Assembly: GCF_001522545.3 (NCBI RefSeq)
Contig: NC_031795.1
Location: 5,884,627-5,948,626, forward strand
Direction of reading: 5' to 3'
DNA: 64,000 bases
From: Parus major
Lineage: Eukaryota > Chordata > Aves > Passeriformes > Paridae
Below are positions 1-22,900 of this stretch, one piece after another (the first letter of the stretch is position 1; every line of letters starts with the position of its first letter). The notes under the pieces are model-generated. The model was not told the origin of the DNA. It did no database searches and saw only the letters and a program-made list of their open reading frames with translations. A program made the position numbers and the translations under genes.

Positions 1-3000
1 GAGGATTAATCACACATTTCACCACAATGACCGTGTAAAATCGTGTTTAAGCCACGCAATGAAGGAGGGGGCTGGGGGAGCCCTTGGACACGGCTCCAGA
101 GGGGATGGGGGACAGACCAGCCCAACGCAGGACAGGGAAAGGCTTCAGCAAAACTTCCCATCTTTAAAGGCCAAACCTGCAGCACAGCCAGGGACACAAC
201 AGCATCCCCAGCACTCAGCACCATCCCCACGGCCCCCGGGTGAAGCACAAAGACAAAGCTGAGTGATAAACACTGGGGCAGGGCAGAGGGAAACCAGATG
301 GGATGAGGCTCACAGGACCAGGGAGCGGCTGGGGAGAGCAAATGGAGCATTTAAGGATGAGTTTAACCCAGATCCTGAGGGAGAAACTCCTGGGGAGAGC
401 CACACATTCATTGCCCCAGGGCTGAGTTACATTGCTGGCTTTGCATGAGGTGGATTTCTGTTCTTCTCACACTTGTCTGAATCTGCTTTATTCCAACCTG
501 TAAACGTGGCACTTTCCTGGTACATTAAATCCTCAGGAAAAATGCAGCTGGCACAAAATCCGGGGAGTTTTTGCCTGTACCCATCTTTTCAAAGATCTGA
601 TTTCAGGCTGGAGCTGTCACCCAGCCCCTCAGGAGCAGCAGCCCTCCCCTCACAGCTCAGCCACTCCAAAGGCAGGAGCAGAATGTCTCCAGAGAGTCCT
701 CACTCGCTATTTGCAGTGTGGACACTGGATATTCCAGGGGCTAAATTTAGGGGTGCAGATAAGAATATCAGCCTCAGCCACCCAGCTCCAAGGGCACCGG
801 GAACATGGCCAGCAGCCAAGGCTCAGAGCAGCCACAGGTCCAACAATGAAATATCAAGGCAGCAATTCCCAGTTTGGTCACATAGCGAAAAAACACAGAT
901 TTAGGGTTTGGAAATGACTTAAACATCACATCATTTTCTCTAAAGCAGCAAACCAAACCCATCCTACAATCGTGTCCTCTCCCTCGGGACTGGGAGTGCA
1001 TTTCCAGGGCTGTAGCTGTGACAGCCATGGGCTTCTGCAGGATGTAAAAGTAGAAAAGTAGAACTGAGGGCAGCCCTTTGTATCGTGATGGTTCTGTCTG
1101 TAAAGAAAGGAATTAGAGCTGTGTTCATGGCAAAGGGACAGCTGGGTAGGAAAGACAGAATTTTAATGTATTTGGGACAAAGCAAAGCAAGAGGAGAGAG
1201 AAAAAAAAAAAAAAAAAGAAAAAGGGAAGGCCTCTGTATTTGACCATGATTTGAAAAAAGATTTGATAGTGATTTGAAAAAAGCCAAATAGCACTCAAAC
1301 AAGGAAAAAAAAAGAAGCAGTATCCAGCTTGCTGCCAAGTGTTTTTGAGTCTTGGAGCTGCCTGCACAAACCTGCCCGAGCCTCAGCCGTGCCCTGGAAC
1401 GCGCTCCCTGCCGGGGCTCTCCGAGCTCCCCTCTCCCAGGCTGCAGAACAAGTTTCCTTCCCAGATTCCTTTCCTCCTGGCAGAAATCCCCTCGAGCAGA
1501 GCCACAGGAGCATCCCCAGCTGAAGGCACAGGGCAGGGAGGGATGAGCCCAGGCTCACTCCAGGCTCCGTCACCGGGCACAGCTCCGGGCTCTGCCCCAC
1601 CAGGGCTGGGAGCAGCCGGGATCACAAAAGCCTTCCTCGCCAGCCTGTCCTGCCCCCCTCTCCCCGCCCCCAGGAAAAAGTTCAAAACAAGTTCTTCAGT
1701 TGCACACAGGAAAAGGAAGCCAGAAAAAGCCGTGAGTGGGAGTGAGGAGCAGCAGCACCCTGGAGGGGAGCTGGGAACAAACCTCAGCCCCGCTCCCTTC
1801 CACACACCAAACAGCACCAAAACTGCTCATACAGGAAACCTGGGCTCGCTTCTGACCAAAACATTCCATACTTCAGTCCTTTATTAGCAGCTGCTTCACA
1901 AAACCCAACCCAACCCCACAATTCTCGTCACCACCAGCGAGGCAGGGCAGCTCTGGGGTCCCTCAGAGCCCCCACATCCCCTGGTGCCACCACGGAGCAA
2001 AGAGCACCATCCCTTCCCCTGACACTTGCAGATGGTGCACAAAGGTTGGTGCTTATCGCTTTGCTAATGCCAGTAATTAACTAAAATATCTTGAAAAGAG
2101 CCTCTCTCTCTGCCGGCCGCAGACGAGATCCCAGCTGAGATATGGTTAATTACTTCATTTTCTTTCCTTTTCCAGAGCCAAGGAATGGGATGGTTGATTC
2201 ATTCCATGATCACAACCCAAGCTCCAAGCAAAGGGAGGCAGGAAAAGCAGTGACAGCACTGGTGTTACCTGACCAGGCGTGGGCTGAGTGCTTCTTACCA
2301 GAGGGAAAGGCAGAAAAGGAAAAAGACATCCACAAAGCAGCAGCACTGCCCTCCCAGGCACACCGCTGAATTAAAGCACATGGATTTTAAATATGTAATA
2401 CGAAGGGATAAAACACATTAAACAATTCTATCTGCTTCTGTTCCAGAGAGACAAGCAGAGTGCTGTGCCCACAGAAATCACAACCACAGAGCTGCTGCCC
2501 TGCAAACACAGCTTTTGTCCCAGCAGAGAAGGCAGGCTGGGCAGTTCCAGGAGCTCCCAGAGCATTTCCCCATCACTGGTGCTGTGGGATGGAGACCCCA
2601 GACCAAAGCTGGAACATGGTTTATCCCTATGGCACAAGATCCACAGCATTGAATTTGCTGCTGCTGAGGTTTGGGGAGCTCCAGGGGGTTCTGTGGGTTT
2701 TCCTCACGATTATATTCATCTAAAAGTCAGAACAAAGCTCTTGCAAAACCCAAAGGAGGAACTGTGGCAGCAAGGCCACTGATTTCTCTGCAGGAAACAC
2801 ATCTGGTGTTTCCCTGCAAACCTCCCCGTGCCCCTTGGGGCTGAGGTGGCTGCACCCCACACATGGGTCCAGCTCCCTCGTCTGCTCACAGGCAAAAAAA
2901 CAGAAAAGAGGTTAAAAACTCAGCCCTGCCTCAGCAGAGCATTGCTGGGCTCCTTGGGGTGCGGGGTGCTGCTGAGTCCCCGCTGCCCCTGGGGCAGGAG

Positions 3001-3435
3001 CAGCTGTGGGTGTCCCCCTGCCACAGCCAGCTCACATCCCAGGGCCTGCAGGAGTGAAGGACAATGTTTAACCACCTGCACTGGGCTCCCTCTGATGTTC
3101 TCCAAGTGAAACTTGATGCTGCTCAGCAAAGACACACCTCTTCCAGGGTGTTGTGCAAAATTCTGCATTTTAACGTAGGACAGGAAATATGAAAAGAGGT
3201 GGGCAGAAGCCAAACAGCCCCGCTGGCCAGGCCGAGCAGCAGGGAGCAAAAACCAAAGGCTTTGCTTGGCTTATCCATCCACCCACCCGTGATTTTCCAG
3301 GGCTTTGGAAGCTGCGGCTCCTCCACTAACAGGTTTTTAAAGGGTCACATTGCTGCTTCCCTCAGGAGCAGCTCTGCAGAGGCTTTTTTGTTCCTTCCTT
3401 CTGTCTCACGCTGTATTTCCTGACTCCACACTGGG
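1..3435. other. Upstream non-coding region, no gene recognised
   Basis: I see no exon resembling a known protein on either strand. Short open frames are present but are not flanked by convincing splice sites and resemble no family I know. A poly-A run lies near 1201-1217. In mammals LAMB3 lies beyond G0S2/HSD11B1 on this side, but no laminin-like exon is visible here. The right end should contain the promoter and 5' untranslated part of the first HSD11B1 copy; no clear TATA box was identified. Confidence 0.5.
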
Positions 3436-11000
<7,565 letters not shown>

Positions 11001-11610
11001 GCCGCGGCCACCGCCAGGGTCCCGGGGACCCCCGGTCCTGTCCGGCACCGGCACCGGGAGGGTCCCGGGCACCCCCGGTCCTGTCCGGCACCGGCACCGC
11101 GAGGGTCCCCGGGCATCCTCCGGTCCTGTCCGGCATCGGCACCACGAGGGTCCCCGGGCACCCCCCGGTCCTGCCCGGCACCGTCACCGGGAGGGTCCCC
11201 GGGCACCCCCGGTCCTGCCGGCACCGGCACCGGGAGGGTCCCCGGGCATCCTCCGGTCCTGTCCGGCACCGNNNNNNNNNNNNNNNNNNNNNNNNNNNNN
11301 NNNNNNNNNNNNNNNNNNNNNNNNNNNNNNNNNNNNNNNNNNNNNNNNNNNNNNNNNNNNNNNNNNNNNNNNNNNNNNNNNNNNNNNNNNNNNNNNNNNN
11401 NNNNNNNNNNNNNNNNNNNNNNNNNNNNNNNNNNNNNNNNNNNNNNNNNNNNNNNNNNNNNNNNNNNNNNNNNNNNNNNNNNNNNNNNNNNNCGGCACCG
11501 CGAGGGTCCCCGGGCATCCTCCGGTCCTGTCCGGCATCGGCACCGCGAGGGTCCCCGGGCACCCCCGGTCCTGCCGGCACCGCCGCCCCCGGTCCTGCCC
11601 GGCACCGCCG
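11001..11610. repeat. GC-rich minisatellite interrupted by a gap (11272-11492) after HSD11B1 copy 1 stop
   Basis: Units of about 42-46 bp resembling GGCACCGCGAGGGTCCCCGG followed by GCAT/CACCCCCGGTCCTGTCC, on both sides of a 221-base run of N. The array is in the probable 3' untranslated region. Confidence 0.9.
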
Positions 11611-11728
11611 CCCCCGGTCCGTGATGCGCTGGCGGCACCCGCAGGGACAGAGCGGGCCCTGCAGCGGCGGCTCCGTGCTCTGCTCGCCCCGCCCGGCCGC
11701 GCCACACTAATTATTAAAATAATTGTTA

Positions 11729-11734
11729 AATAAA
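11729..11734 (+). terminator. HSD11B1: Polyadenylation signal, HSD11B1 copy 1
   Basis: AATAAA in an AT-rich island (ATTATTAAAATAATTG) about 730 bp after the copy 1 stop. The following 0.9 kb to copy 2 contains no recognised gene. Confidence 0.7.
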
Positions 11735-12638
11735 GTGTACTAACCGGACAGCTCTGCGTGTGCTGGCGGGGTTTTATCGCCTTCCTCAGCTGATGTGGGC
11801 ACAGCTCCCCTGGGCACTGCCAGGGATGCAGGGCCTCCCCACCTTCCCAAAGAACAATCCCTTCCTAATTCCTCTCCTTACTCCAAGATCACCTGCACAA
11901 ACCAGCACACACAGAGTGGGTCCTGCCCTTTAAACTGTCAGAAAATCACTCTCAAACCCATTTGCCATCAGCAGACACTGAGCACTATCACAACACTGGG
12001 GAAGCTGCAGAGCTTTCCTATTCGACCACTTGGTTCTTTCACTGCATTTTGCAGCCCGTGGATTCCTCAGCAGTTTTTAGGGGTAAGAGCCATCCAACAA
12101 ACTGTATTATACCCATGGTGATATCCCAGGGGATAAAGCAGAACCCCCAGTAAGGGTTGGGAAATGGAACCTCTGCCAGCCCTGCTCTCTCCAGATATTG
12201 CTGTGAACCTGCACAACAGGGAGCGCTGATCAGCAAATCCTTGTGGCAGCCAGCGAGGAAGGGAAGGGCTGCTCCTGGTTTAGATGTGGAGTGGGGAGAC
12301 AGGGATGTGCACTCGTCCCACAGATGTGTGCTCTGAGGGGACACTGCTGTCACAGACTCTGTGGAGCTGGAAGCTGTGCAGTGCCTTCAGCACAAAGCAC
12401 ACCCGGCGCTCCTGGCAGGCCAAGGGTGCAAAGGGACAGCCTAAAGTCCAAAGCCACACGCTTCATTAGGTTAATGTTTGCTAAATCACCGGCAGGGCAA
12501 AGAAAAGGTCCAACAGATAGCAGCAAACTTGTGTGAGATAAGAACCAGCTCAAAACTTCCCAGCCCCATTTGCAACCTCCGGCCACCTTCACCTCCCCGT
12601 GGGGCCCATCTCGCTCCTGCCTGTACCTCTGCAAAGGG

Positions 12639-15040
<2,402 letters not shown>

Positions 15041-15430
15041 TCCTGGGACTGTGCTGGGACACCTGGGGCCAAGCAGGACCCAGCTGGGCGCTCACCCGGC
15101 TGCCTGGGCACCCTCCCCACACCTCTGCTGACACCCTGGGGCAGGACACTCCAGGAGCCTGGAACGCAGCACAGAAATGTCCTTTTTACTAATGGACTCT
15201 TGTAAAGGGCTGTTTCCAAGCAGTGTCTGCTGCCAGTGTCCTGCTCACCAGCAGGGTTCCTGCTCAACCTGCAGAAACTGTTCCCTCTGGAAAGCCACCG
15301 AGGCAGCTGAGCTGAGCCCTGGCCCAGAACCAGGGTTTGGGCCAAGCAGCCCAAACCACCCAAAGCCATGAGAGAGTCTCTGAATCTGGAGATTTTCTGT
15401 CACACATCCCTTCCATGTTGGTCTTTGTAA

Positions 15431-15436
15431 AATAAA
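15431..15436 (+). terminator. HSD11B1: Polyadenylation signal, HSD11B1 copy 2
   Basis: AATAAA about 390 bp after the copy 2 stop, followed by a GT/T-rich element (TTACTTTGAG, TTTTCCTGGTGTTC). Confidence 0.75.
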
Positions 15437-16907
15437 TCCCGTGTTACTTTGAGACCTCTGCTTTTCCTGGTGTTCCTTCTCCACGTGCACAAGCAGGGAG
15501 CTCTTATCGGTGCCCAGCTGGCTAAACCGACCTCCTCCCCATTTGCATTAACGAAGCTTTCACTTCTCTAAAGACCTTAATGAATTTCTGCCATTCCTGA
15601 CCTCTCCTCAGCTGCCAAAACACACTTTTTTCCCTCTTTTCAATCTGCAAGAAGCCTTAAAATAATAGCATTACTGTACTTCCCTAAGTCTGGATTTCTC
15701 TGCCCCAAAGCCGCTTGGGGAAACTCCTTCTCCAAGTGCCACAAGCAGGTCCATGGGGCAGTGCTGCCTGTGTGCCACAGAGCAAGGGGAGATGTCCCAG
15801 GATAACTGCTGGCTCGCTCAGGGCCAGGCTGGACACGCAGGGCTCCCGAGATAAGCCCGGTCCCGCTGTGAGCACAGACAGGAACCGGGGCTCGGCCGCA
15901 GCTGCAACGCTTCCTGTTCGACAGCGAGGAAAGGAGAGCACAAGATGGGGTGCTTGGCATGAAGAGAGCAGCTGGGGCGAGTTCCTGCCCACCAACACCC
16001 GGCTCAGCTCGCCACTCGACGGGCAGGACAGGAGAACCAGGTAAGTGCTGCAGCACCCACAGCACCAGGAGCTGGGACTGGAGGGGAGCAGAGGCTAAAA
16101 GCAGCACCAGGCACCTTTTCCCTCTTTTTTCACCCCACTTTCAGCCTACACAACTTGCAGTGGGAAACTGTAATGTGAACCAGCAAGAAGCAGAGGTTTT
16201 TTTCTGGTTTCCCTTGAAGCAAGAAGTGTAACAGCTTGGAAAGCAAAGATAGAGGACATGTTTAATTAGAGAGGGTAATTTGGGGTAACAGAAGAAGGAA
16301 ATGGAGAATTAGCTTGTCATGAAAGCCTCAAGGGTTTGCTCAGCCCGGGGTGAGTAATGGACTGTGTTTCTTTAAGCTTTAGCCTGCTTTTCAGTGCATT
16401 TTTGGTGGCTTAGACAGCCCTGGGACAGGCTGGGTGAGCCAGAGGCAGCGCAGGTGGGAGAGGGCTGAGCTTTTCCTGATGGGAAGAGATGGATGAGAGG
16501 AGACAGCAGGACACACAAGTGGGCCTTTTCTGAAATGGAGCAATCCAAAGTTAAAAACGCTCAGCATTTGGAGCAATGTCCTGGATGGAACTCGTGGGCT
16601 CCTGCCCCAGCCAGGGCAAGAGCTGAGCACCCCAGAAATGCTGCTCGCCTTCAAAGGAGGCCCCTAGTGTAAAAGATAGCCCCAGGAATGAGCTTTGAGC
16701 ACCCCACAGCTACCACAAGGAGAGTAAAAAGAATTACAGAGCAGATCTGAATACAAACTAAAAAGCACGGAAATACCCTACGTGTAAATGGCACTCCCAA
16801 ACACCGCCCCATACCCCACAAGCATTAAATCCCAGAAAGGGTTGATTTTCTCTCAGGTGTTTTGCCCTGGTTTGGCAGGGCAGAGGCCCCGGGGGGACAC
16901 GGCCACC
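15437..16907. other. Intergenic region and probable 5' end of TRAF3IP3
   Basis: No coding exon. A candidate leader exon ends at 16040 (GAACCAG|GTAAGTGC), preceded by an ETS-type CTTCCTGTT near 15911. Possible acceptors upstream of the TRAF3IP3 start are TTTTCTCTCAG (ends 16855) and GTTTGGCAG (ends 16878). The leader assignment is a guess from splice signals only. Confidence 0.35.
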
Positions 16908-19900
16908 ATGCCCAGGAGGGCTCGGCCCCAGCGGCGGCGGTGCCCGGGGGAGAGCAGCGAGGAGAGGAGCGAGAGGAGGCAGGAGGAGAGGGAGAGGCTC
17001 CGCTGCAGGAACAACACCAGCACCTGCCGCCAGCCAGCCCGGCCAGCCCCGCAGCCAGAGCTCAGCCCCCGCCAAAGGGAGTTCCTCAGGAGGAGGAACC
17101 TGGTGGGACAGGCCCTGGAGACCCTGCAGGGACAGGAGCCCCAGGCTCGGACCCCTCCGGACCCCTCCTCACCGGGCATCCCGCTCCAGGTAACTGCCCT
17201 GCAGCACAGCCAACACCAGAGCATCAGTTCATCTATCCAAGCCAAAACACAGCCAAAATGCAGATTGGACAGACAAAAATGTTCATTTCCCTACAAACTG
17301 CAGAGTCAGGCGTGGGGACACAGACACCTCCCTGCTCCTCTCCCGTTTTTCAAGCCCCGGAGCACATGGAGATTTTTCTGCCATTTCTCCAAGTACAACT
17401 CCACCTTCTTGCTGCCAGGCTGCAGTTTGGCACTTCACAAATTATTTTTACCCTTGATATGTGAGCTCCATCCCCCCGGCCTCCCTCCATCACCTGTGAG
17501 CAGGAAGGGTGGAGGAGGCAGGAGATTCCCTGGCACTTGTTACCCACACAGGATCCCAGAGAGCTCCCTGCCTTCAGAAACACCTTTGGAAAGGTGCAAA
17601 ACACCCCAGGCAGAGCCAAACAGCTCCTCTGTAAATGTATTTCTGTGAAAAATTCCCCGGGGGCTCACGGAGCTGTGTGAGCAGGCAGAGCTGGGCAGGA
17701 GGTGATTTCCACAGGCCCACCCTGGAGCTCCCTGTNNNNNNNNNNNNNNNNNNNNNNNNNNNNNNNNNNNNNNNNNNNNNNNNNNNNNNNNNNNNNNNNN
17801 NNNNNNNNNNNNNNNNNNNNNNNNNNNNNNNNNNNNNNNNNNNNNNNNNNNNNNNNNNNNNNNNNNNNNNNNNNNNNNNNNNNNNNNNNNNNNNNNNNNN
17901 NNNNNNNNNNNNNNNNNNNNNNNNNNNNNNNNNNNNNNNNNNNNNNNNNNNNNNNNNNNNNNNNNNNNNNNNNNNNNNNNNNNCCACACCAGAGCCCCAC
18001 TCACGGCCACCTTGTCCCGTTCTGGGGTGTCATCCCCCACCCCAAGAGCCAGCAGGATTTTCCCCAGTGTGCCACAAAGCTCTGGAGCTGCTGCAGCCGA
18101 ATCCCTGTGGGTTTGCCCTGGCTCCTTGGCATCGCCCCTCGGTGGGTACAGCCCCTGCCCTCAGCCTGCTCTGGGGAGACACTGACTGCAGCTGCCCTCT
18201 CGTTCCAGGGCCCGAGGAGCTGCTCCACATTCCCCCCTGCTCAGTCCCTGCTGAGCCTCAGCATCCCCCAGGGACCAGGGGACTCTCTCAGCACCCAAGG
18301 TAGGTGAGGGATGCTCAGATTTTCCCGATATTCCCTTCCCACCTTCACATCTCCCTGGGGCTGTTTGGGATCGGCTGGCAGCTCCCCAGCCACATCCCCA
18401 CCCCAGACCGAGCTCTCCCTGCAGACCGCAGGAATTCGGAATGTTTTTCCTGGGGAAGGATAAACCAGCCCACAGCCTGTCCATCGGTGCTGCTGAGCAG
18501 CTGCTCTGCCCCAGGGCTGCCCTGTTGCTGTCCCAAATCAGTGATTTCACTGCAGGGTAACTCCCACGCTGCTCTCTGTCCATCAGAGCATCATCTGTCC
18601 ATCATCTTTGTGCCCCTCCAGCTGTCACTGGACACTTGAATCTGGGAGCAGAGATGCACACCCTGATGGAAAAGCGGCCAGGGCCCCCAGGGGATGGTTC
18701 ACACCCTCTCACTTTGCTTCCACAGGAACCCAGAGCCTCCCAAAGCCAAGCTCAGGCGTGAGAGACTCCAGCCAGCAGACAGAGTAAGCAGCTCCTGCCC
18801 TCCCTGGCAATTCCTGCAGAGCTCCCCAAGCCCCGAAGGGCTCCCCCTCCAAAACACACCCGAGGTTTTCTGCTCTGACACTCCCTGCCCCACTTGGGAC
18901 GGGCTGAAGGGCCCTGACACCTCAGTAACACACTTTGTTTTCCATTTCAGCTGGGGAATAGCAGTTTTAAATAAGGTAAGGACGGCACAGGGAATGACCA
19001 GCCTGGAACTCCTGAAGTTAAACTGCTGTGGAAATATTTCCACTTCCCTGGAAAAGCCAACCCAGTGCACCCCAGCAAGCTCTCCCTCTCCACCCAAGTA
19101 CAGGCTGTTAATTCACTTTTAAATACAAATATTTAGATTTTTGTAGCAAGTTCATGACATGTTTATAAACTAAAACAGCCCTGTTTTTAAACATTTCCCT
19201 TTCCCTTTCAGGAAATGGTGCAGCTCTCCAGCTACCTGACGGTAGGTACCAAACACTGCTCAGCACCCACCGGGACAGCCGCTTTTCATCAAGAATAATT
19301 CTTTTAAAATCAGTATTCCTATTGCTGAATGAAGGGGTGTTAAAAGGCCAATTGAACACGGCCAAGAAAGGCAACAGAGCTCCAAGAGCTGGAGCCCCCA
19401 GGCAGGGCCAGGCCAGCCCTGGGCTGTCCCCAGCTCTGGTGCCACTGACCGTGTCCCCCTTGCCCACAGGAGGCCCTGCACCGCGAGCTGCTGCTCAAGC
19501 AGAAGATGGTGATTTTACAGCAGCTCTTGTCCACTCTGCTCCAGGCATCAGAGAAATCCTGGCAGGTACCAGAGACCCCTCATCCCCTCCCCTGGGCCCT
19601 GCCTCGCCGGCACCGCTCTGCCTGGGGAGGGTGGGACAAACTCAGGGGAAAGGGGGAGCTTGGCCTGGATTTTTCCCTTCTGTGCCCCAAGAGATTCTTG
19701 CAAAACGCACTTTGCTTTCAGATCAACAGCAAGTCTAAAAATCTGTATTCTTCTGCAAGGTTTGAGGGTGTTCTGTAGCCTGCCTTTCCCACTGTTCCTT
19801 GAATAAAAGCAAACAGGAGTGAGTGGGGAAGAAACATCAGGGTTCCTTTCAGAGATGTGTTCTGGGCCCCAAACACATCCCAGAGCCCCAACACCAAGGC

Positions 19901-22900
19901 CATTGCTGCTGAATCGTGGCCTGGCATCAAACCCTCTCCCCACAGCTCAAAAATAACCCTCTGGGCACCCTGAAAAAGGGCCCTTTTCTTCTTCTTTGAG
20001 GATGCAAAAATTCAGATGATACGTTTTATGTCATATATGAGGCTTTCTAACAAGATCATTAAATCAAATCATTCATGCCATTGTGGAATTAAACAAAAAG
20101 TGGTTTGGAAGTTCTGTTGGGGCAGAGAAAAGAGTGATTGGGTGAGGGGGTACAAAAACTCGTGTTAGACATCAGAAACTTCCGCATTCACTCGCTCCTT
20201 CAGCAAAATGGGAGCAGGAAAAAACACCCGGCCACACTCTCAGGAAGTGGCCACGAAACCTCAGAGCACAAACAGGTGGGTGCTCCTCGCTGCTCAGACT
20301 CTGCTGCTGCCTCTTGCTCATATCAGCCTAAAACTCGGCTTTTCTTCAGCCCAAAACTGCCCTGGGGGCTGGAGCCGGCAGGGCAGGAGGGGCTGGGAGG
20401 GGATTCCAGGAGGGGCTGGGGGCTTCTCCAGGGGGTGCTGGCAAAGGGAGGGATGGATGGAGCCCTCCCCATAACGCTGGGCCACGGAAAGGGAGGGCTG
20501 GCTGCCCCTGTCCAGCCTCAGGTGAGATGACAAATGGTTGTTGTAGCAGCTTTTTAACCCTTTTTAGCGGTTTGGGGTTCAAAGATGAGCTGTGGAGATG
20601 TGAATGGTGTGGCAGTGACTCTTGGAATGGCCACACTGTCATTTCTGAGCTGCTGTTCATGTCTGGCTGTGGCTCTGCAGGAGGATGGGGCTGTCAGACT
20701 ACAGGGACAAAGCATTTGGTTCCTTCCCTTCCCACAATCTCACTTCCAGGCCAGAGACCCTCCTACCCAGGAAAGTGCCTTTTTTGTGCCTTAAATCCCC
20801 CAGCAGCTGTAAAACTTGCCTAGCTGACTCAGAAATGCTGCCAGAGGAAGGATGATCAGTGAGCCCCCGTGATGATTAAAGCCTCTTCCAACCCAAACCC
20901 TTCCATGATTTCTGCTCCAAAGCACAGGAAGGGCCTCGTAGATGGCACAGCCACATCTGTGCACAGAGACTCGTGCAGAAAACAGAGGAGAACGGAGGAA
21001 AAGCAGGCAGAACATTGCACATCTAAAATTGCTTTTCAAAATTCCACCTACGTGCTAAGAGCCGTTAGTTCTTTGCACCGACAAGTGAACTGGGAAGATT
21101 TAGTCTTTGGGACTGTAAACTGCTTCTGTGCAAATTTAAACAGTGCTGAGACACCAGGGAGTCTGGCTGTGCTTGGGTCTGACAGCTATTCCTGTAACAT
21201 CAAGGAGTTTCTTTTCAGAGTCGTGACTTCAAGCAGCAGTGGGCAGGGAGGATATTGGTGCTCTCAGTACTGGTGGTGCAAAAACAGCCTACGTGAACTC
21301 TTTGCTAGAAATGTTATCTGAATTTGCATGCAGTCCCACAAAGCCTGAGCAGCCTGACTAACACCGAGAGGAGATGATGGCAATGAGGAAAATGAATCAT
21401 TGCCTGTGCCCTCCATCCCCCTGCCCAACTGCAGGTGTTGCAACACAGACCCAACCTATTTTCTGAGGAAAACAGCGAGACAAGACGGTTCCAGCAGCTG
21501 GAGCTGGAGGCAGGGAGGGAGCACAGGCAGAGATCAGGGGTATCCGTGGGAACAGGCAGCAGCTGCATTTCTGCCAAAGCCAGCCACAACAACCCAAAAT
21601 CCCCTCGCTCCTAACTTGTCCTGTCACTGCCAGCACCTGCACTCAGCAGCCAGAGAAACTGCCTCAGGACAGGTTTTCAATCCATAAAAGTTATACTTCC
21701 CCCATATCCCGTTTATTCTGAGGCTGGAAAGGTTTACTGGAGAGACTTTGATCTGATCACAGATGAAGGGAGACAATGAATCAAAACACAACCCAACAAA
21801 ACATTGGGTGCAGTTCATGATTCACATCTCACTTCACTTGCTTTTTCCCCAGGGTCAGCTGAACGAAGACAAACTGAGGTGTAAACTCCGGGTGCTGGAA
21901 AATCAGCTGCAGGCCTGCAGCCAGGTAATGTTCACTGCTAAAGGAGGTGAGGAAAGGCAGGAAAACAAAAACCCAGCCTTGGAAGTGGGTCGGGTCTCAG
22001 TTTCTACATCAATCTGATTAAATACCTGTCCAACAAGGACCTGAACTCTGCTGAAGCAATGCTTCACAGCACATTAGCAGTAGCATTTACACACTCTGGG
22101 TTTGCCAGTACTCAGATTTAAACATTCCAAGCTCTTTCTTTCAAGAGTTACTCAAAGGAGTGTGTGAAGAAGATCCTGATAGAGATGGAGGACCAGAAGC
22201 AGACCTACGAGCAGAAGGCAAAAGAGGCTCTTCAGAAGATGCTGGAGGACAAACTCCAAACAGAGCAGCAGCTGCAAAACTCTCAGGTGAGCAACATGTC
22301 CTGGCTTGGCTTTAATTTAGTCCAAGTGTGACAAAGAAAACCCGACATGTCAGGGAAAGGTGATGACAGGCTTACCATTAGCAGCAAAGATAAAAAAAAT
22401 TATGAAGTTTTAGCTACCCAGCAAAGCCCAAAGCAGTTTTAATGTAAGCTGTGCTAACTGCACGAGCTGCACATCAACTTACAGACAGCTCCCAGCTGGG
22501 GAAATGCACTCGGGTTTGTCACCTTGAATTGCAATCCCTTTCTCCCCACTGTTCCTCTGGGCCATCCCCTGCTCTGCACTCACAAACCCCAGGGCACGAG
22601 GTCTCCAGAGCATTTGTTCTGCAGTTGCTCATTTATATGAAAATAGAATTTATATGAAAATAGATTTTCCCCAAGAGGCAGCAAATTGACCCACAGGATT
22701 ACTGGGATCTGCAGGAAAACAAGTGAGTTTTATCCCAAGCACCTCCAGGCTTCCCAGGGATGCTCAGGAACAGTCCAGAGGGAACGCTGCCCACGCTGGC
22801 TGTGTCCATCAGATGGCATCAGCCTCACACGGGTTTTTGTTTGCTGGTGCTGGGGGAGCCAGCACTGCCCAGCTGCTGTCACCCGGGGCTGGCAGCATCC

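Noticed and set aside
1..3435. Possible LAMB3 exons expected from mammalian synteny
   Set aside because: No laminin EGF-like or coiled-coil exon could be found on either strand.
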